Assembly (NCBI GenBank): GCA_017538365.1
Contig: JAFYIZ010000028.1
Coordinates: forward strand, 116,962 to 154,083
DNA: 37,122 nt
Origin: a bacterium
GTDB taxonomy: Bacteria > UBP6 > UBA1177
Direction of reading: 5' to 3'
The stretch's first letter is position 1. Every line of letters begins with the position of its first letter. Under the pieces are notes generated by a model that saw only the letters and a program-made list of their open reading frames with translations, ran no database searches and was not told the DNA's origin. The translations under genes were made by a program, and so were the position numbers. Shown one piece after another: positions 8,326-16,215 of this stretch.

Positions 8326-8716
8326 CTTCATCCTCTTTGTTGAATGGTAAAGATTCTTTTGCCGCCGGAGTAGACGCGGCGATTATTACATTCTTTCTCG
8401 ATTTTTTCCGCTCTTCCAGTTTGCGGTTCGATTCGCACTCTTTGCACATTATCTTTCCGTTTTCCCTTTTCGGAGCGTAGAAAGCGTGCCTGAACTCGCC
8501 GCAGATATCGCAGATGAAGTCAAACATATACTTCTCGTTTTTCGGGTCGAAAACTTTTTTGATTTTCCCTTCTTTTCTGCTTCTGTGCATCTCTTTCAGG
8601 CAGTCGTCGCAGTAGTAGTTCCTGTGTCCGTCGGCAACGAACGAGACGAAATACTCTTTCCCGCACTTCGCGCAGGTTATTTTTGTCAAAGTCTGTGTTT
8701 TTTTGTCCTTTTTCAT
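8318..8716 (-). CDS. CxxC-x17-CxxC zinc-ribbon domain protein
   Basis: A 132-residue, Lys-rich protein with two CxxC pairs sets. The first, CAKC then 17 residues then CDDC, is exactly the CxxC-x17-CxxC domain known from several bacterial groups; the second, CDIC-x18-CKEC, is a near copy. Each set could bind one zinc ion. Function of the domain is unknown; RNA or DNA binding would be plausible given the basic linkers. A TTG at 8731 extends the frame by five codons, but GGAGG at 8721-8725 sits just before the ATG at 8716, which is preferred. It is the first gene of a - strand unit with the HD protein and recX, divergent from the Hsp70 gene. Confidence 0.75.
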   Translation of the reverse strand: MKKDKKTQTLTKITCAKCGKEYFVSFVADGHRNYYCDDCLKEMHRSRKEGKIKKVFDPKNEKYMFDFICDICGEFRHAFYAPKRENGKIMCKECESNRKLEERKKSRKNVIIAASTPAAKESLPFNKEDEDE

Positions 8717-8741
8717 GGTTCCTCCAATCAAAAAACGGCGA

Positions 8742-8769
8742 ATGATACGACTTTTTCAGAAATCGGCAA
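8742..8769 (-). promoter_or_regulatory. Sigma70-type promoter for the CxxC-HD-recX unit
   Basis: On the - strand, TTGCCG (8764-8769) and TATCAT (8742-8747) are 16 nt apart, with 4/6 and 5/6 consensus matches. It would start RNA about 20 nt before the ATG at 8716. Confidence 0.6.
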
Positions 8770-8818
8770 GGGAAAATTGCCTTGTCTGCGGTAAAATCGG
8801 CGAAATTTTCGCGAATAA

Positions 8819-8846
8819 TTGCCAAAATATAAAAAAAATGTATTAT
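8819..8846 (+). promoter_or_regulatory. Sigma70-type promoter for the Hsp70-J-uppS unit
   Basis: TTGCCA (8819-8824) and TATTAT (8841-8846) are 16 nt apart and each matches consensus at 5/6. The A-rich spacer would favour opening. It is divergent from the promoter at 8742-8769. No CIRCE inverted repeat was found. Confidence 0.7.
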
Positions 8847-8851
8847 TTCGC

Positions 8852-8869
8852 CCCTTTGTTTGAAAAGGG
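8852..8869 (+). promoter_or_regulatory. Hairpin at the 5' end of the Hsp70 transcript
   Basis: CCCTTT (8852-8857) pairs with AAAGGG (8864-8869) around a 6-nt loop and is followed by a T-rich run to 8888. It would lie at the very start of the RNA predicted from the promoter at 8819-8846. It could protect the 5' end or act as a weak attenuator; neither is shown. Confidence 0.35.
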
Positions 8870-8902
8870 TGTTTTGTTGGTTTTTTTGTTGGCGGAGATG
8901 AA

Positions 8903-10441
8903 ATGTCGAAATACGTTCTCGGAATAGATCTCGGAACTTCAACGACGACGGTCGCTGTCGTTCAGGACGGTCTTTCCACAGTTATCCCCATTCCAGGAGA
9001 GGAAGAAGACAAAATAATGCCTTCGGTTGTCTCTTTCGTTAATGAAGGCAAAAATATCATAGTCGGAAAGAAGGCTAAGGATATGCGGCACTTGAACCCT
9101 GTAAACACGATTTACAGCATAAAAAGAATCATAGGCCGCAATTTCAGCCATCCTGAAACTATAAAATATGCCAGAAAGTTCCCGTACAAAGTTGTAGGCG
9201 GCAAGAACGATTCGGTTGAGATCGAGATATACGGCAAACGTATTACGCCGCAGATGATTTCCTCTCTCGTCTTGAAAAAGGCGAAAAAGGCGGCTGCGGA
9301 CTATCTGGGCGAAGAAGTTGTCGATGCGGTTATCACCGTTCCGGCGAACTACAACGAAGCTCAGAGGCGTGCGACTCAGGAAGCTGGTCAGCTTGCAGGG
9401 CTCAATGTTCTCCGCATAATCAACGAGCCGACGGCGGCGGCGCTTGCCTACGGTTTCGGCAGCAACAGAGATGAAAAAATTGCCGTTTTCGATTTCGGCG
9501 GCGGAACTTTCGATATCACAGTTCTCGAAGTCAAGGATAACGTTTTCGAAGTCCTTTCGACTGCCGGCAACAGCTTTCTGGGCGGCGACGACATCGATGC
9601 CGCGATAGTCCAGTTCATGATGTACGACATCGAAGTAAACTACGGCGTCAAAGTTTCAATGAACAGCGAAATGATGACGGTTTTCCTTGCCGAAGCGGAG
9701 CGCATAAAAATCGCCCTTTCGACTCAGGACAAGATAAAAGTCCTTATCCGAAGCATGATTCCGCTCGGAGAAGAGAGATACGCCGACTACGAAAGAGTCA
9801 TCGACAGAGAGCTTTTCAACCAGATCATCGATCCGATAGTTTCGCAGGCTTTCGATATCTGCCGCGATGCGATGGAAAGCGCTCATCTTGATGTTTCGGC
9901 ACTTGACGCGGTCATTCTTGTCGGCGGTTCTTCAAAGATCCCGCGGGTTCAGGAGCGTGTTTCAGAATTTTTCAAGCAGCAGCCTTACTTCGGCATCGAA
10001 TCTGTTCTTGTTATCGCGATGGGAGCGAGCATCATGGGCAATTCCCTCATCAGCGACTACAACGATCAGGCACCGGTTCTGCTTGACGTTGTTCCGCTTT
10101 CGATCGGTGTCGGCAGTGTAGGCGACTACATTGAAATACTGGTTGAAAAGAACGAGCCGCTTCCGCTTGAAAGAACCAATATTTTTACGAATGCAGCTGA
10201 TAATGTCGATTCGGTAAAAGTCGAAATTTATCAGGGCAACGCCAAAAGCAAGCGCGAATCGCACCTCATGGGAGAGCTTACGCTTTCGGAAATGAGAAAG
10301 GCGAAAAGGGGAGAACTCAAGATCGAAGTCAAATTCGAGATCGATACGAACGGTGTCCTTAACGTAAGTGCGGTCGACCTTGATACCGGAAGAATGCAGA
10401 AAATTTCATTGAATATTCTTGGTTTGGAGCAACGCCAATGA
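8903..10441 (+). CDS. Hsp70 (DnaK-family) chaperone lacking the C-terminal lid
   Basis: The first 375 residues are a full Hsp70 ATPase domain: [13 protein letters not shown] (phosphate 1), the loop [41 protein letters not shown] (phosphate 2) and [14 protein letters not shown] (adenosine). The linker VLLDVVPLS at 392-400 and the beta substrate-binding domain (about 400-505, with NGVLNVSA) follow. The protein then stops at 512 residues, whereas DnaK has about 610-640: the helical lid is absent. No frameshift is needed to explain this, because the stop overlaps the next ATG as ATGA. Without a lid it should bind clients loosely and exchange them fast. It is probably a paralogue with a special partner, the J-domain protein encoded next, rather than the main DnaK. 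Confidence 0.92.
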   Translation: MSKYVLGIDLGTSTTTVAVVQDGLSTVIPIPGEEEDKIMPSVVSFVNEGKNIIVGKKAKDMRHLNPVNTIYSIKRIIGRNFSHPETIKYARKFPYKVVGGKNDSVEIEIYGKRITPQMISSLVLKKAKKAAADYLGEEVVDAVITVPANYNEAQRRATQEAGQLAGLNVLRIINEPTAAALAYGFGSNRDEKIAVFDFGGGTFDITVLEVKDNVFEVLSTAGNSFLGGDDIDAAIVQFMMYDIEVNYGVKVSMNSEMMTVFLAEAERIKIALSTQDKIKVLIRSMIPLGEERYADYERVIDRELFNQIIDPIVSQAFDICRDAMESAHLDVSALDAVILVGGSSKIPRVQERVSEFFKQQPYFGIESVLVIAMGASIMGNSLISDYNDQAPVLLDVVPLSIGVGSVGDYIEILVEKNEPLPLERTNIFTNAADNVDSVKVEIYQGNAKSKRESHLMGELTLSEMRKAKRGELKIEVKFEIDTNGVLNVSAVDLDTGRMQKISLNILGLEQRQ

Positions 10442-11334
10442 GAAAAAAGATAGCGATCCTTATGAAAGATGAAAAATATTTGAAATCATTGGAAAAATTT
10501 CTGACTTCAAAAATCGATGACTGTGAATGTTTCATCACGCAGGATGTCAGGGAACTGCTTACCGAAGATTTGGAGAGCTACAACACGCTTATAGTTTCTT
10601 CTGTGTTGCCGGAAGGAATCTGGCTTAAGGCGCTGCCTGTCATCCGCAAAGCTAAAAGTTTTGTTCTTTTAGCTGTTTCTGAAGGGCCGGAACTCAATGC
10701 CGACATCGCGGCGAAATACGGTGCAGCGGCGTTTTTCAAGCTGCCTCTCAACAGCGAACAGTTCCTTTCAACAATCAAAGAAGTCATCGAAAAGTGTGTT
10801 GACAAGACGAAAATCCCAAATGCCGTTTCGGTAGATATGCTTGAAGAGATCACTTATTTTTCGAACAATATGGACAGTTACGACTATTACACCTTTTTCG
10901 GTTTGCCGCAGAATGCGTCTCTTGCAGATATTAAGAAGAAATATATCGCGATGGCGAGAAAGTATCACCCTGACAAATTCAGGAATATTCCTGCAGACAT
11001 CAGGGAAAAGGCGTATGAAATCACAAAGCGCGCAAACGAAGCCTATTCTGTCCTGATGAATCCTTCGAGAAAGGTCATATACGATAAGATGCTCAAAGAA
11101 AATCCCGATACTAAACGCTTTGATTTCAGGATAAAAGTTTCATACAACGAAACGCCTGAAGACACGATTCAGAACAATCAGGCGCGCCGTTTTGCAATCC
11201 TTGCGGTGAAAGCAATGGAAAGCGGAGACTACAGATCTGCTCTCACGCAACTAAAAATGGCGGCATCAATGGAAAAGAACAATTCCTATATCGACCGTCT
11301 TATCGAGGAAGTCACTCAGAAAATTTCAAAATAA
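10438..11334 (+). CDS. J-domain protein with an N-terminal degenerate receiver domain
   Basis: Of 298 residues, about 5-116 look like a CheY-type receiver: an acidic MKDE near the first strand, alternating strands and helices, and the conserved lysine K101 in FFKLPL. Where a receiver has its phosphorylated Asp there is Ser54 (LIVSSVLP), so it is probably a pseudo-receiver that binds a partner without phosphorylation. A J domain follows at about 149-218 with HPD at 177-179 (KYHPDKF) and [17 protein letters not shown]; it should stimulate Hsp70 ATP hydrolysis. The last 50 residues are helical and TPR-like ([20 protein letters not shown]). The start overlaps the Hsp70 stop by 4 nt, so the two proteins are very likely partners. 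Confidence 0.85.
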   Translation: MRKKIAILMKDEKYLKSLEKFLTSKIDDCECFITQDVRELLTEDLESYNTLIVSSVLPEGIWLKALPVIRKAKSFVLLAVSEGPELNADIAAKYGAAAFFKLPLNSEQFLSTIKEVIEKCVDKTKIPNAVSVDMLEEITYFSNNMDSYDYYTFFGLPQNASLADIKKKYIAMARKYHPDKFRNIPADIREKAYEITKRANEAYSVLMNPSRKVIYDKMLKENPDTKRFDFRIKVSYNETPEDTIQNNQARRFAILAVKAMESGDYRSALTQLKMAASMEKNNSYIDRLIEEVTQKISK

Positions 11335-11342
11335 GGGCTAAT

Positions 11343-12098
11343 ATGAACGAATATTGCATCAAATACGGACTTAATGAAGAACGTCTGCCGCAGCATGTGG
11401 CGATAATTATGGACGGTAACGGACGCTGGGCTAAAAAACGTCTTTGGAACAGACTTGTCGGGCACAGAGCCGGAGCCGACGCGGTTGATGCCGTAACGAC
11501 TTTGTGTCGTGAAATCGGGGTTAAATACCTCACGCTTTACGCTTTTTCCACCGAAAACTGGAACCGTCCCGAATCGGAAGTTACAGGTCTTATGGAACTT
11601 TTCAAAGAGTTTCTGGTTTCAAAAAAAGGTCTTCTTATCGACAAGAAGATACGCCTCAACATAATCGGAAGTAAGGACAGATTTTCGCCGGAACTGCTCA
11701 AACTTATGAATGACACAAAAGCCGAAACGGAAAAATATGATCCCGAAATGACGCTCACGCTTGCTTTAAGCTACGGTTCACGTCAGGAGATAACCGCAGC
11801 GGTAAGAAAAATAGCTCAAAAAGTCGCTGCACACGAAATAACTCCGGAAAGTATCGATGAAAAACTGATTTCGGAAAGCCTTTACACTTTCGATATGCCC
11901 GATCCCGACCTTGTCATCAGAACGAGCGGTGAATACAGAATTTCAAACTATCTTCTGTGGCAGATCGCATATTCCGAATTTTATTTCACTGACACTTTGT
12001 GGCCCGATTTCAACAAAGACGAGTTCATCAAAGCCCTTAAAGACTACGCCGGAAGGGAACGCCGTTTCGGCAAAACCGGCGACCAAATCAAAAAGTAA
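11343..12098 (+). CDS. uppS: Isoprenyl transferase / undecaprenyl diphosphate synthase
   Basis: UppS adds isoprene units to farnesyl diphosphate in cis to make undecaprenyl diphosphate, the lipid carrier of peptidoglycan synthesis. The 251-residue protein has the family signatures: HVAIIMDGNGRWA with catalytic Asp24, GHRAG, LTLYAFSTENWNRP, and near the end DLVIRTSGEYRISNYLLWQ followed by YSEFYFTDTLWPDF. The length is normal. It begins 8 nt after the J-protein stop with a weak GGG-type ribosome site, so it shares the chaperone transcript, and it directly precedes the mraZ region, placing carrier synthesis beside the wall cluster. Confidence 0.95.
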   Translation: MNEYCIKYGLNEERLPQHVAIIMDGNGRWAKKRLWNRLVGHRAGADAVDAVTTLCREIGVKYLTLYAFSTENWNRPESEVTGLMELFKEFLVSKKGLLIDKKIRLNIIGSKDRFSPELLKLMNDTKAETEKYDPEMTLTLALSYGSRQEITAAVRKIAQKVAAHEITPESIDEKLISESLYTFDMPDPDLVIRTSGEYRISNYLLWQIAYSEFYFTDTLWPDFNKDEFIKALKDYAGRERRFGKTGDQIKK

Positions 12099-12120
12099 TC
12101 AAAATTACTTAAATATTCTT
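12093..12120 (+). terminator. Weak candidate terminator after uppS
   Basis: AAGTAAT (12093-12099) pairs with ATTACTT (12104-12110) around CAAA, including the uppS stop codon, and T-rich sequence runs from about 12114 to 12128. The stem is only A/T apart from one G/C pair, so it is weak. Confidence 0.3.
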
Positions 12121-12183
12121 TTTTTGTCTTGTTTTAAACACGAAAAACACCTTTAATTTCAGCTATATACACAAAAAATAATA

Positions 12184-12260
12184 TTTTTTGCAAAAAAGTA
12201 TTGCTTTTGGAATATGTTTGTGGTAACAAGGGGTGTTTTTGTGTTGTTTTGTGGTAAAAG
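12184..12260 (+). promoter_or_regulatory. mraZ upstream region with repeats: candidate MraZ operator
   Basis: The 162-nt gap before mraZ holds a perfect palindrome TTTTTTGCAAAAAA (12184-12197), then the decamer TTTGTGGTAA twice (12217-12226 and 12248-12257, 31 nt apart, close to three helical turns), with GGGTG and GTGTT units between them. MraZ is known to repress its own operon through short TGGG-like repeats near its promoter, so these GTGG-bearing units are good operator candidates. The second copy ends 3 nt before the mraZ ATG and takes the place of a normal ribosome site. TTGCAA (12188-12193) could be a -35 element, with AATATG 17 nt on as a poor -10. Confidence 0.5.
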
Positions 12261-12761
12261 ATGTCAACACTTGCTAAGACATTTTTCGGAAGAAAGGAAT
12301 ATAGAATCGATCCTAAAGGAAGGATTTCTCTTTCGGCAGACTACTATTCCAAACTGAATCTTTCTGAAAAAAACGACACGATAATCATAACATGCAGTCC
12401 GTACAGAAAAGAGCGCTATCTCGAAATTTTTTCCGAGGAGCAGTGGGAGGTTCAGCAGAATATTATAGACAGAATGGAAGAGGGACCTGTTAAACAGTAT
12501 TTCCTTCAGAAGTATGTCGGAACTGCGGAATCTATTCAGCTTGACAGTCAGAACAGAATAAGAATCCCGAAATATATGATAGACTATGCCGGAATAGACA
12601 AAGACGTCATTTTTGTCGGTGCGATAAGCAATATAAGAATCTGGTCTAAAGAACAGCTCGAAAGTTCTGAAAACGAACATGATGATATCAGTCAGGAACT
12701 TATATTCGCGGCAATGAACAAGGCTAAAGGTTTGACGGAAGAGTATAAAGGGGACAAGTAA
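12261..12761 (+). CDS. mraZ: Transcriptional regulator MraZ
   Basis: MraZ is the DNA-binding regulator, and usually first gene, of dcw clusters. The 166-residue protein carries two AbrB/SpoVT-like half-domains, each with the DxxxR signature: DPKGRISL near residue 18 and DSQNRIRIP near residue 94. It is slightly longer than the usual 140-150 residues because of a C-terminal acidic and helical tail. No clear Shine-Dalgarno precedes the ATG; only GGTAAAAG is present, overlapping a putative operator repeat, so translation may be weak or use S1. Its stop overlaps the rsmH start as TAATG. Confidence 0.95.
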   Translation: MSTLAKTFFGRKEYRIDPKGRISLSADYYSKLNLSEKNDTIIITCSPYRKERYLEIFSEEQWEVQQNIIDRMEEGPVKQYFLQKYVGTAESIQLDSQNRIRIPKYMIDYAGIDKDVIFVGAISNIRIWSKEQLESSENEHDDISQELIFAAMNKAKGLTEEYKGDK

Positions 12762-13681
12762 TGGATTTTGTTCATGTTCCCGTCATGTTTGACGAGGTGT
12801 TGTCTTCTTTTGACAATAAGCCTGCTGTTTTTGTCGATCTTACTTCGGGCGGCGGCGGTCACGATGCCGGAATCCTTGAAAAATATCCTAATGTACGTGC
12901 CATCCTCATTGACAGGGATACTGACGCCGTTTCACACCTTAAGGAAAAGTTTGCTTCTTTTCCGAATGTCACGATAGTAAATGCGCCTTTCAGCGAAATA
13001 GATAAAGTTCTCTTTCTTCTGCAGATACCGGAAGTCGACATCGTTTTTGCCGATCTGGGTGTCAGCAGTTTTCAGTTCGATACGCCGCAGCGCGGATTTT
13101 CAATGCAGAAAGAGGGACCGATGGATATGAGAATGGATAAAACCTCTTCCTTAACGGCTCTCGATTTCATTAAAAATTCGACTGAGGGCGAACTCAGGAA
13201 CATTCTTAGCCTTTACGCTCAGGAACGCGAGGCGGGGACAGTCGCCAGAACGCTGAAAAGGTGTGCCGACGAGGGCATGACTACGACTCTTCAGTTTGCC
13301 GACGAAATAAGGAAGGCGAAAAGATACGCCAAAAAGGGGATCGATCCTTCAACACAGGTGTTCATGGCGCTCAGGATGGCTGTAAACGACGAACTCGGCG
13401 AACTTGAAACAGCATTGAAAAAGGCTTTTCCGCTTCTTTCGGACAAAGGAATAATGGGAATCATCACGTTCCATTCGACCGAGGACAGGATCGTGAAGAA
13501 CTTTTTCCGCGACCGCAAAAACAAAGTTCCGTTCTATGTCGACGGAAAAGATACTGTTCCTTTTTGCGACGATGCTTCCTGTGCAGTCGAGATGATAACT
13601 CCTACAGACGAAGAGTGTGGCAGAAATCCGCGCGCCAGAAGCGCAAAATTCAGAATATTGAAAAAGACCGTTTTTATATAA
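12761..13681 (+). CDS. rsmH: 16S rRNA (cytosine(1402)-N4)-methyltransferase RsmH (MraW)
   Basis: RsmH methylates N4 of C1402 in the decoding centre of 16S rRNA using S-adenosylmethionine. The 306-residue protein opens with HVPVMFDEVL and the SAM-binding motif DLTSGGGGHDAGIL, followed by DLGVSSFQFDTPQRGFS and MDMRMD, then NPRARSAKFRILKK at the C terminus, all typical of the family. It starts one base into the mraZ stop (TAATG), giving translational coupling, and is the second gene of the cluster as usual. Confidence 0.96.
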   Translation: MDFVHVPVMFDEVLSSFDNKPAVFVDLTSGGGGHDAGILEKYPNVRAILIDRDTDAVSHLKEKFASFPNVTIVNAPFSEIDKVLFLLQIPEVDIVFADLGVSSFQFDTPQRGFSMQKEGPMDMRMDKTSSLTALDFIKNSTEGELRNILSLYAQEREAGTVARTLKRCADEGMTTTLQFADEIRKAKRYAKKGIDPSTQVFMALRMAVNDELGELETALKKAFPLLSDKGIMGIITFHSTEDRIVKNFFRDRKNKVPFYVDGKDTVPFCDDASCAVEMITPTDEECGRNPRARSAKFRILKKTVFI

Positions 13682-13698
13682 CTTTGGGGAGGACAACT

Positions 13699-14061
13699 AT
13701 GCCGGCTTACATCCATGCAGATTCCGAAAACACTAAAAAAGAGAGAACCAGAATTTTCAGCAATTCAAGGGTGATCTCAACTAAGATCAGAACACTTTTT
13801 TCGGGTGAACTTGTTGTATATATCTGCATGATCCTTGCGGCGGGTTCTCTGATGCTGACAGACAGCTACTACAAGGCTTACAAAGCCAATCTCAAAAGCG
13901 ATATTATAAGAATGATCGAGGATACTCAGGAGCTTGTATGGCAGAAAGAGTTATCCGAGCGCGGCTATCTTAAACTGACTTCATCCGAAGCTCTTATGAA
14001 AAAAGCAAAAGAAATGAAGCTTTCGGTCACCACTTCGGACAAATTCGTAAAATTGGATTAA
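13699..14061 (+). CDS. ftsL: FtsL-like cell division protein
   Basis: A 120-residue bitopic protein: a basic N-terminal cytoplasmic part of about 38 residues, one membrane segment (about 39-55, VVYICMILAAGSLML), then a short extracytoplasmic part with a heptad-like stretch. The sequence is too diverged to recognise by motif, but size, topology and position between rsmH and ftsI are those of FtsL, which forms the FtsQ-FtsB-FtsL complex and activates FtsW/FtsI. The frame is open upstream inside rsmH, but GGGGAGGA at 13686-13693 fixes the start at the ATG at 13699. Confidence 0.75.
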   Translation: MPAYIHADSENTKKERTRIFSNSRVISTKIRTLFSGELVVYICMILAAGSLMLTDSYYKAYKANLKSDIIRMIEDTQELVWQKELSERGYLKLTSSEALMKKAKEMKLSVTTSDKFVKLD

Positions 14062-14088
14062 GAGATCTCAAATGAGGGGTAAGTCAGC

Positions 14089-16215
14089 ATGGATACAGGA
14101 CGAAAAATATATCTTGTTTTTGCGTTTATTATTCTAGTTCTTTTTTTTGTAGTCATAGGAAGATTCTACTATCTGCAGGTTGTAAAACATGCAGACCGTA
14201 TGGATAAAATCGAAAATTCGGTCGAATTCTCAGTTGTCAGAGGTAAAAGGGGGACAATCTACGACAGAAACGGCAATCCTCTTGCAATGAGTGAAGTCAA
14301 AGTCAATATCGCAGTTGATCCGGCAGGTGTCGTAAACAAGGAGTTTTTAGCTGATATAATCTCTGAAAATCTCGGCATGGGCAAAAAAGAAGTCCTTGAA
14401 ATCCTTAAAAAAAACAAGAAAAAGAACGGGCGTTCCAATCACTATGAAGTTTTGAAGCAGGATGTCGATTACGGTGAATACAAGGCTCTTAAAAATGCGG
14501 TAAACGAAGCGAAAAACAAAGAATCCAAGATATCGAAAAGCGAAGCAAAAGGATCGCAGGAAAAAAAGCAGGCTGACGAGCTTCTGAGCGATCTGAACAG
14601 AATAATTTATGAAAAGAGTTTCAAGCGTGTTTATCCGCAGGGAAAACTGCTCGCCAATGTCCTCGGTTTCGTTCAGGCAAACAAAAATCCGACTGAAGAA
14701 GGTCCCGAAGGACTTGAAGGAATCGAGCTCAGATATGATTCCATGCTTGCCGGAGCGAAGGTTCAGGTAAAGCAGAACAAACTTACCAAAAAAAGGATAT
14801 ACGAGGATGATATCGATATTGAAAGCGAGATCGGCGATTCAAAAAAGGGAAGCGATATTTATCTTACGATAGATTCCGAGATTCAGTTCATAGCAGAGGA
14901 AGAGCTCGCCAGAATGGTTGAAAAAGTCCATGCGAAATGGGGCGGCGTAGTCATTATGGAGCCTTATTCCGGAAAAATACTCGCCATGGCGAACTATCCG
15001 ACCTACGAGCCTGAACGTTACCGTGAATATCCGATCGAAAACAAGAGAAATTTCGCTGTCAGCGATCTGTTTGAGCCCGGTTCAACGTTTAAATCGTTTT
15101 CCATTCTTGCGGTACTTAACGAAAATCTGGCAAAACCCGGCGAACTTGTTTTTGGCGAAAACGGAAGTTTTATTTTCGGAAAAAAACTGGTCCGCGACTC
15201 TCACCCGAATCAGTGGATGACGATACGTGACGTTGTCGTAAATTCCAGTAATATCGGTACCATAAAGTTCGCAGACAGACTTACGAACGAGCAGCTTTAC
15301 AACTATTTCACCATGTTCGGATTCGGTCAGAAAAGCGGGATAAACATTCCCGGAGAATCGAACAAACCGATAAGAGATTATAAAAAATGGTATCCTATCG
15401 ACAAAGGCAACCTCTCTTTCGGACAGGGTCTTTCAGTCAATATGGTACAGCTGGCGAGAGCTTATGCGGCGATATACAACGGCGGAGTTCTCTGGAAACC
15501 GGTTCTTGTTGATAAAATCGTCGGCAAAAACTCTGAAAAAGTTTTTATACCCGAACCAAAGCGCATAAATTTCGAATATAAATCCGATAAAAAGATAATA
15601 GAAATGCTTGAAGGAGTTGTTTCTGACGAGCACGGAACCGCGAAAAGGGCACGTCTCAAAGGAGTAGAAGTCGGCGGCAAAACAGGAACTTCGCAGATAT
15701 ACGATCCCGCTCTCAAAAAGTATTCGTGGAACAGAGTCGTCTGTTCGTTTGCGGGAGCAGTTCCTAACAACGATCCGAAATTCGTCATGGTAGTTGTAAT
15801 CAACGAGCCGAAAGGGAAAGAATACGGCGGTACCGTTGCTGCTCCCGTTTTCAAGGAAATAGCGGAAAGAGCGCTTCCCAAATTCGATGTGTTCGTTTAT
15901 AAAAGCGAAAAGGATAAAGACAAAATTCCCGAATATGTGACTACCGATATGACCGGCAGCGTCATTGATCTGGAAGATTCCGAAATCGCCTCTGAAGTAG
16001 GTTCCGATTATGTTAAAATCCCCAATTTTAAAAATGTAGGCTCGAATGATGCGCTTGCTATAGCAAACGACAAAAATCTGGAGGTAGTTTTTATCGGCAA
16101 TCCGATCAACAATAGAAAGATAGTCGGTCAATCGCCTAAAGCTGGCGAAGTTGTTCTTGCTGGAACGGTAGTAAGTCTTGATGTAGAAGAGGAAAAAAAC
16201 AATGAAAACGACTGA
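14089..16215 (+). CDS. ftsI: Peptidoglycan transpeptidase FtsI (PBP3) with a PASTA domain
   Basis: FtsI cross-links new septal peptidoglycan. The 708-residue protein has one N-terminal membrane anchor (about 8-30), the pedestal domain starting at RGKRGTIYDRNGNPLA, and the transpeptidase domain with S332-T-F-K335 (SxxK), S386-S-N388 (SxN) and K531-T-G (KTG). A PASTA domain covers about 642-700 (KIPNFKNVG...VGQSPKAGEVV), a wall-binding module typical of SpoVD/Gram-positive PBPs and of some delta-type FtsI. A Lys/Glu-rich insertion near residues 102-165 makes the pedestal longer than usual. GAGGGG at 14074-14079 supports the ATG. The 3' end overlaps murE by 14 nt. Confidence 0.95.
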   Translation: MDTGRKIYLVFAFIILVLFFVVIGRFYYLQVVKHADRMDKIENSVEFSVVRGKRGTIYDRNGNPLAMSEVKVNIAVDPAGVVNKEFLADIISENLGMGKKEVLEILKKNKKKNGRSNHYEVLKQDVDYGEYKALKNAVNEAKNKESKISKSEAKGSQEKKQADELLSDLNRIIYEKSFKRVYPQGKLLANVLGFVQANKNPTEEGPEGLEGIELRYDSMLAGAKVQVKQNKLTKKRIYEDDIDIESEIGDSKKGSDIYLTIDSEIQFIAEEELARMVEKVHAKWGGVVIMEPYSGKILAMANYPTYEPERYREYPIENKRNFAVSDLFEPGSTFKSFSILAVLNENLAKPGELVFGENGSFIFGKKLVRDSHPNQWMTIRDVVVNSSNIGTIKFADRLTNEQLYNYFTMFGFGQKSGINIPGESNKPIRDYKKWYPIDKGNLSFGQGLSVNMVQLARAYAAIYNGGVLWKPVLVDKIVGKNSEKVFIPEPKRINFEYKSDKKIIEMLEGVVSDEHGTAKRARLKGVEVGGKTGTSQIYDPALKKYSWNRVVCSFAGAVPNNDPKFVMVVVINEPKGKEYGGTVAAPVFKEIAERALPKFDVFVYKSEKDKDKIPEYVTTDMTGSVIDLEDSEIASEVGSDYVKIPNFKNVGSNDALAIANDKNLEVVFIGNPINNRKIVGQSPKAGEVVLAGTVVSLDVEEEKNNEND

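Noticed and set aside
8819-8902. CIRCE element or sigma-32 promoter before the Hsp70 gene
   Set aside because: No TTAGCACTC/GAGTGCTAA repeat and no convincing CTTGAA...CCCCAT pair was found; the sigma70-type promoter explains the region better.
8703-8927. Small + strand frame in the gap before the Hsp70 gene
   Set aside because: It spans both divergent promoters and the Hsp70 start, with no domain or good ribosome site.
13564-13698. Extended ftsL frame beginning inside rsmH
   Set aside because: It overlaps rsmH by over 100 nt and has no ribosome site, whereas GGGGAGGA precedes the ATG at 13699.
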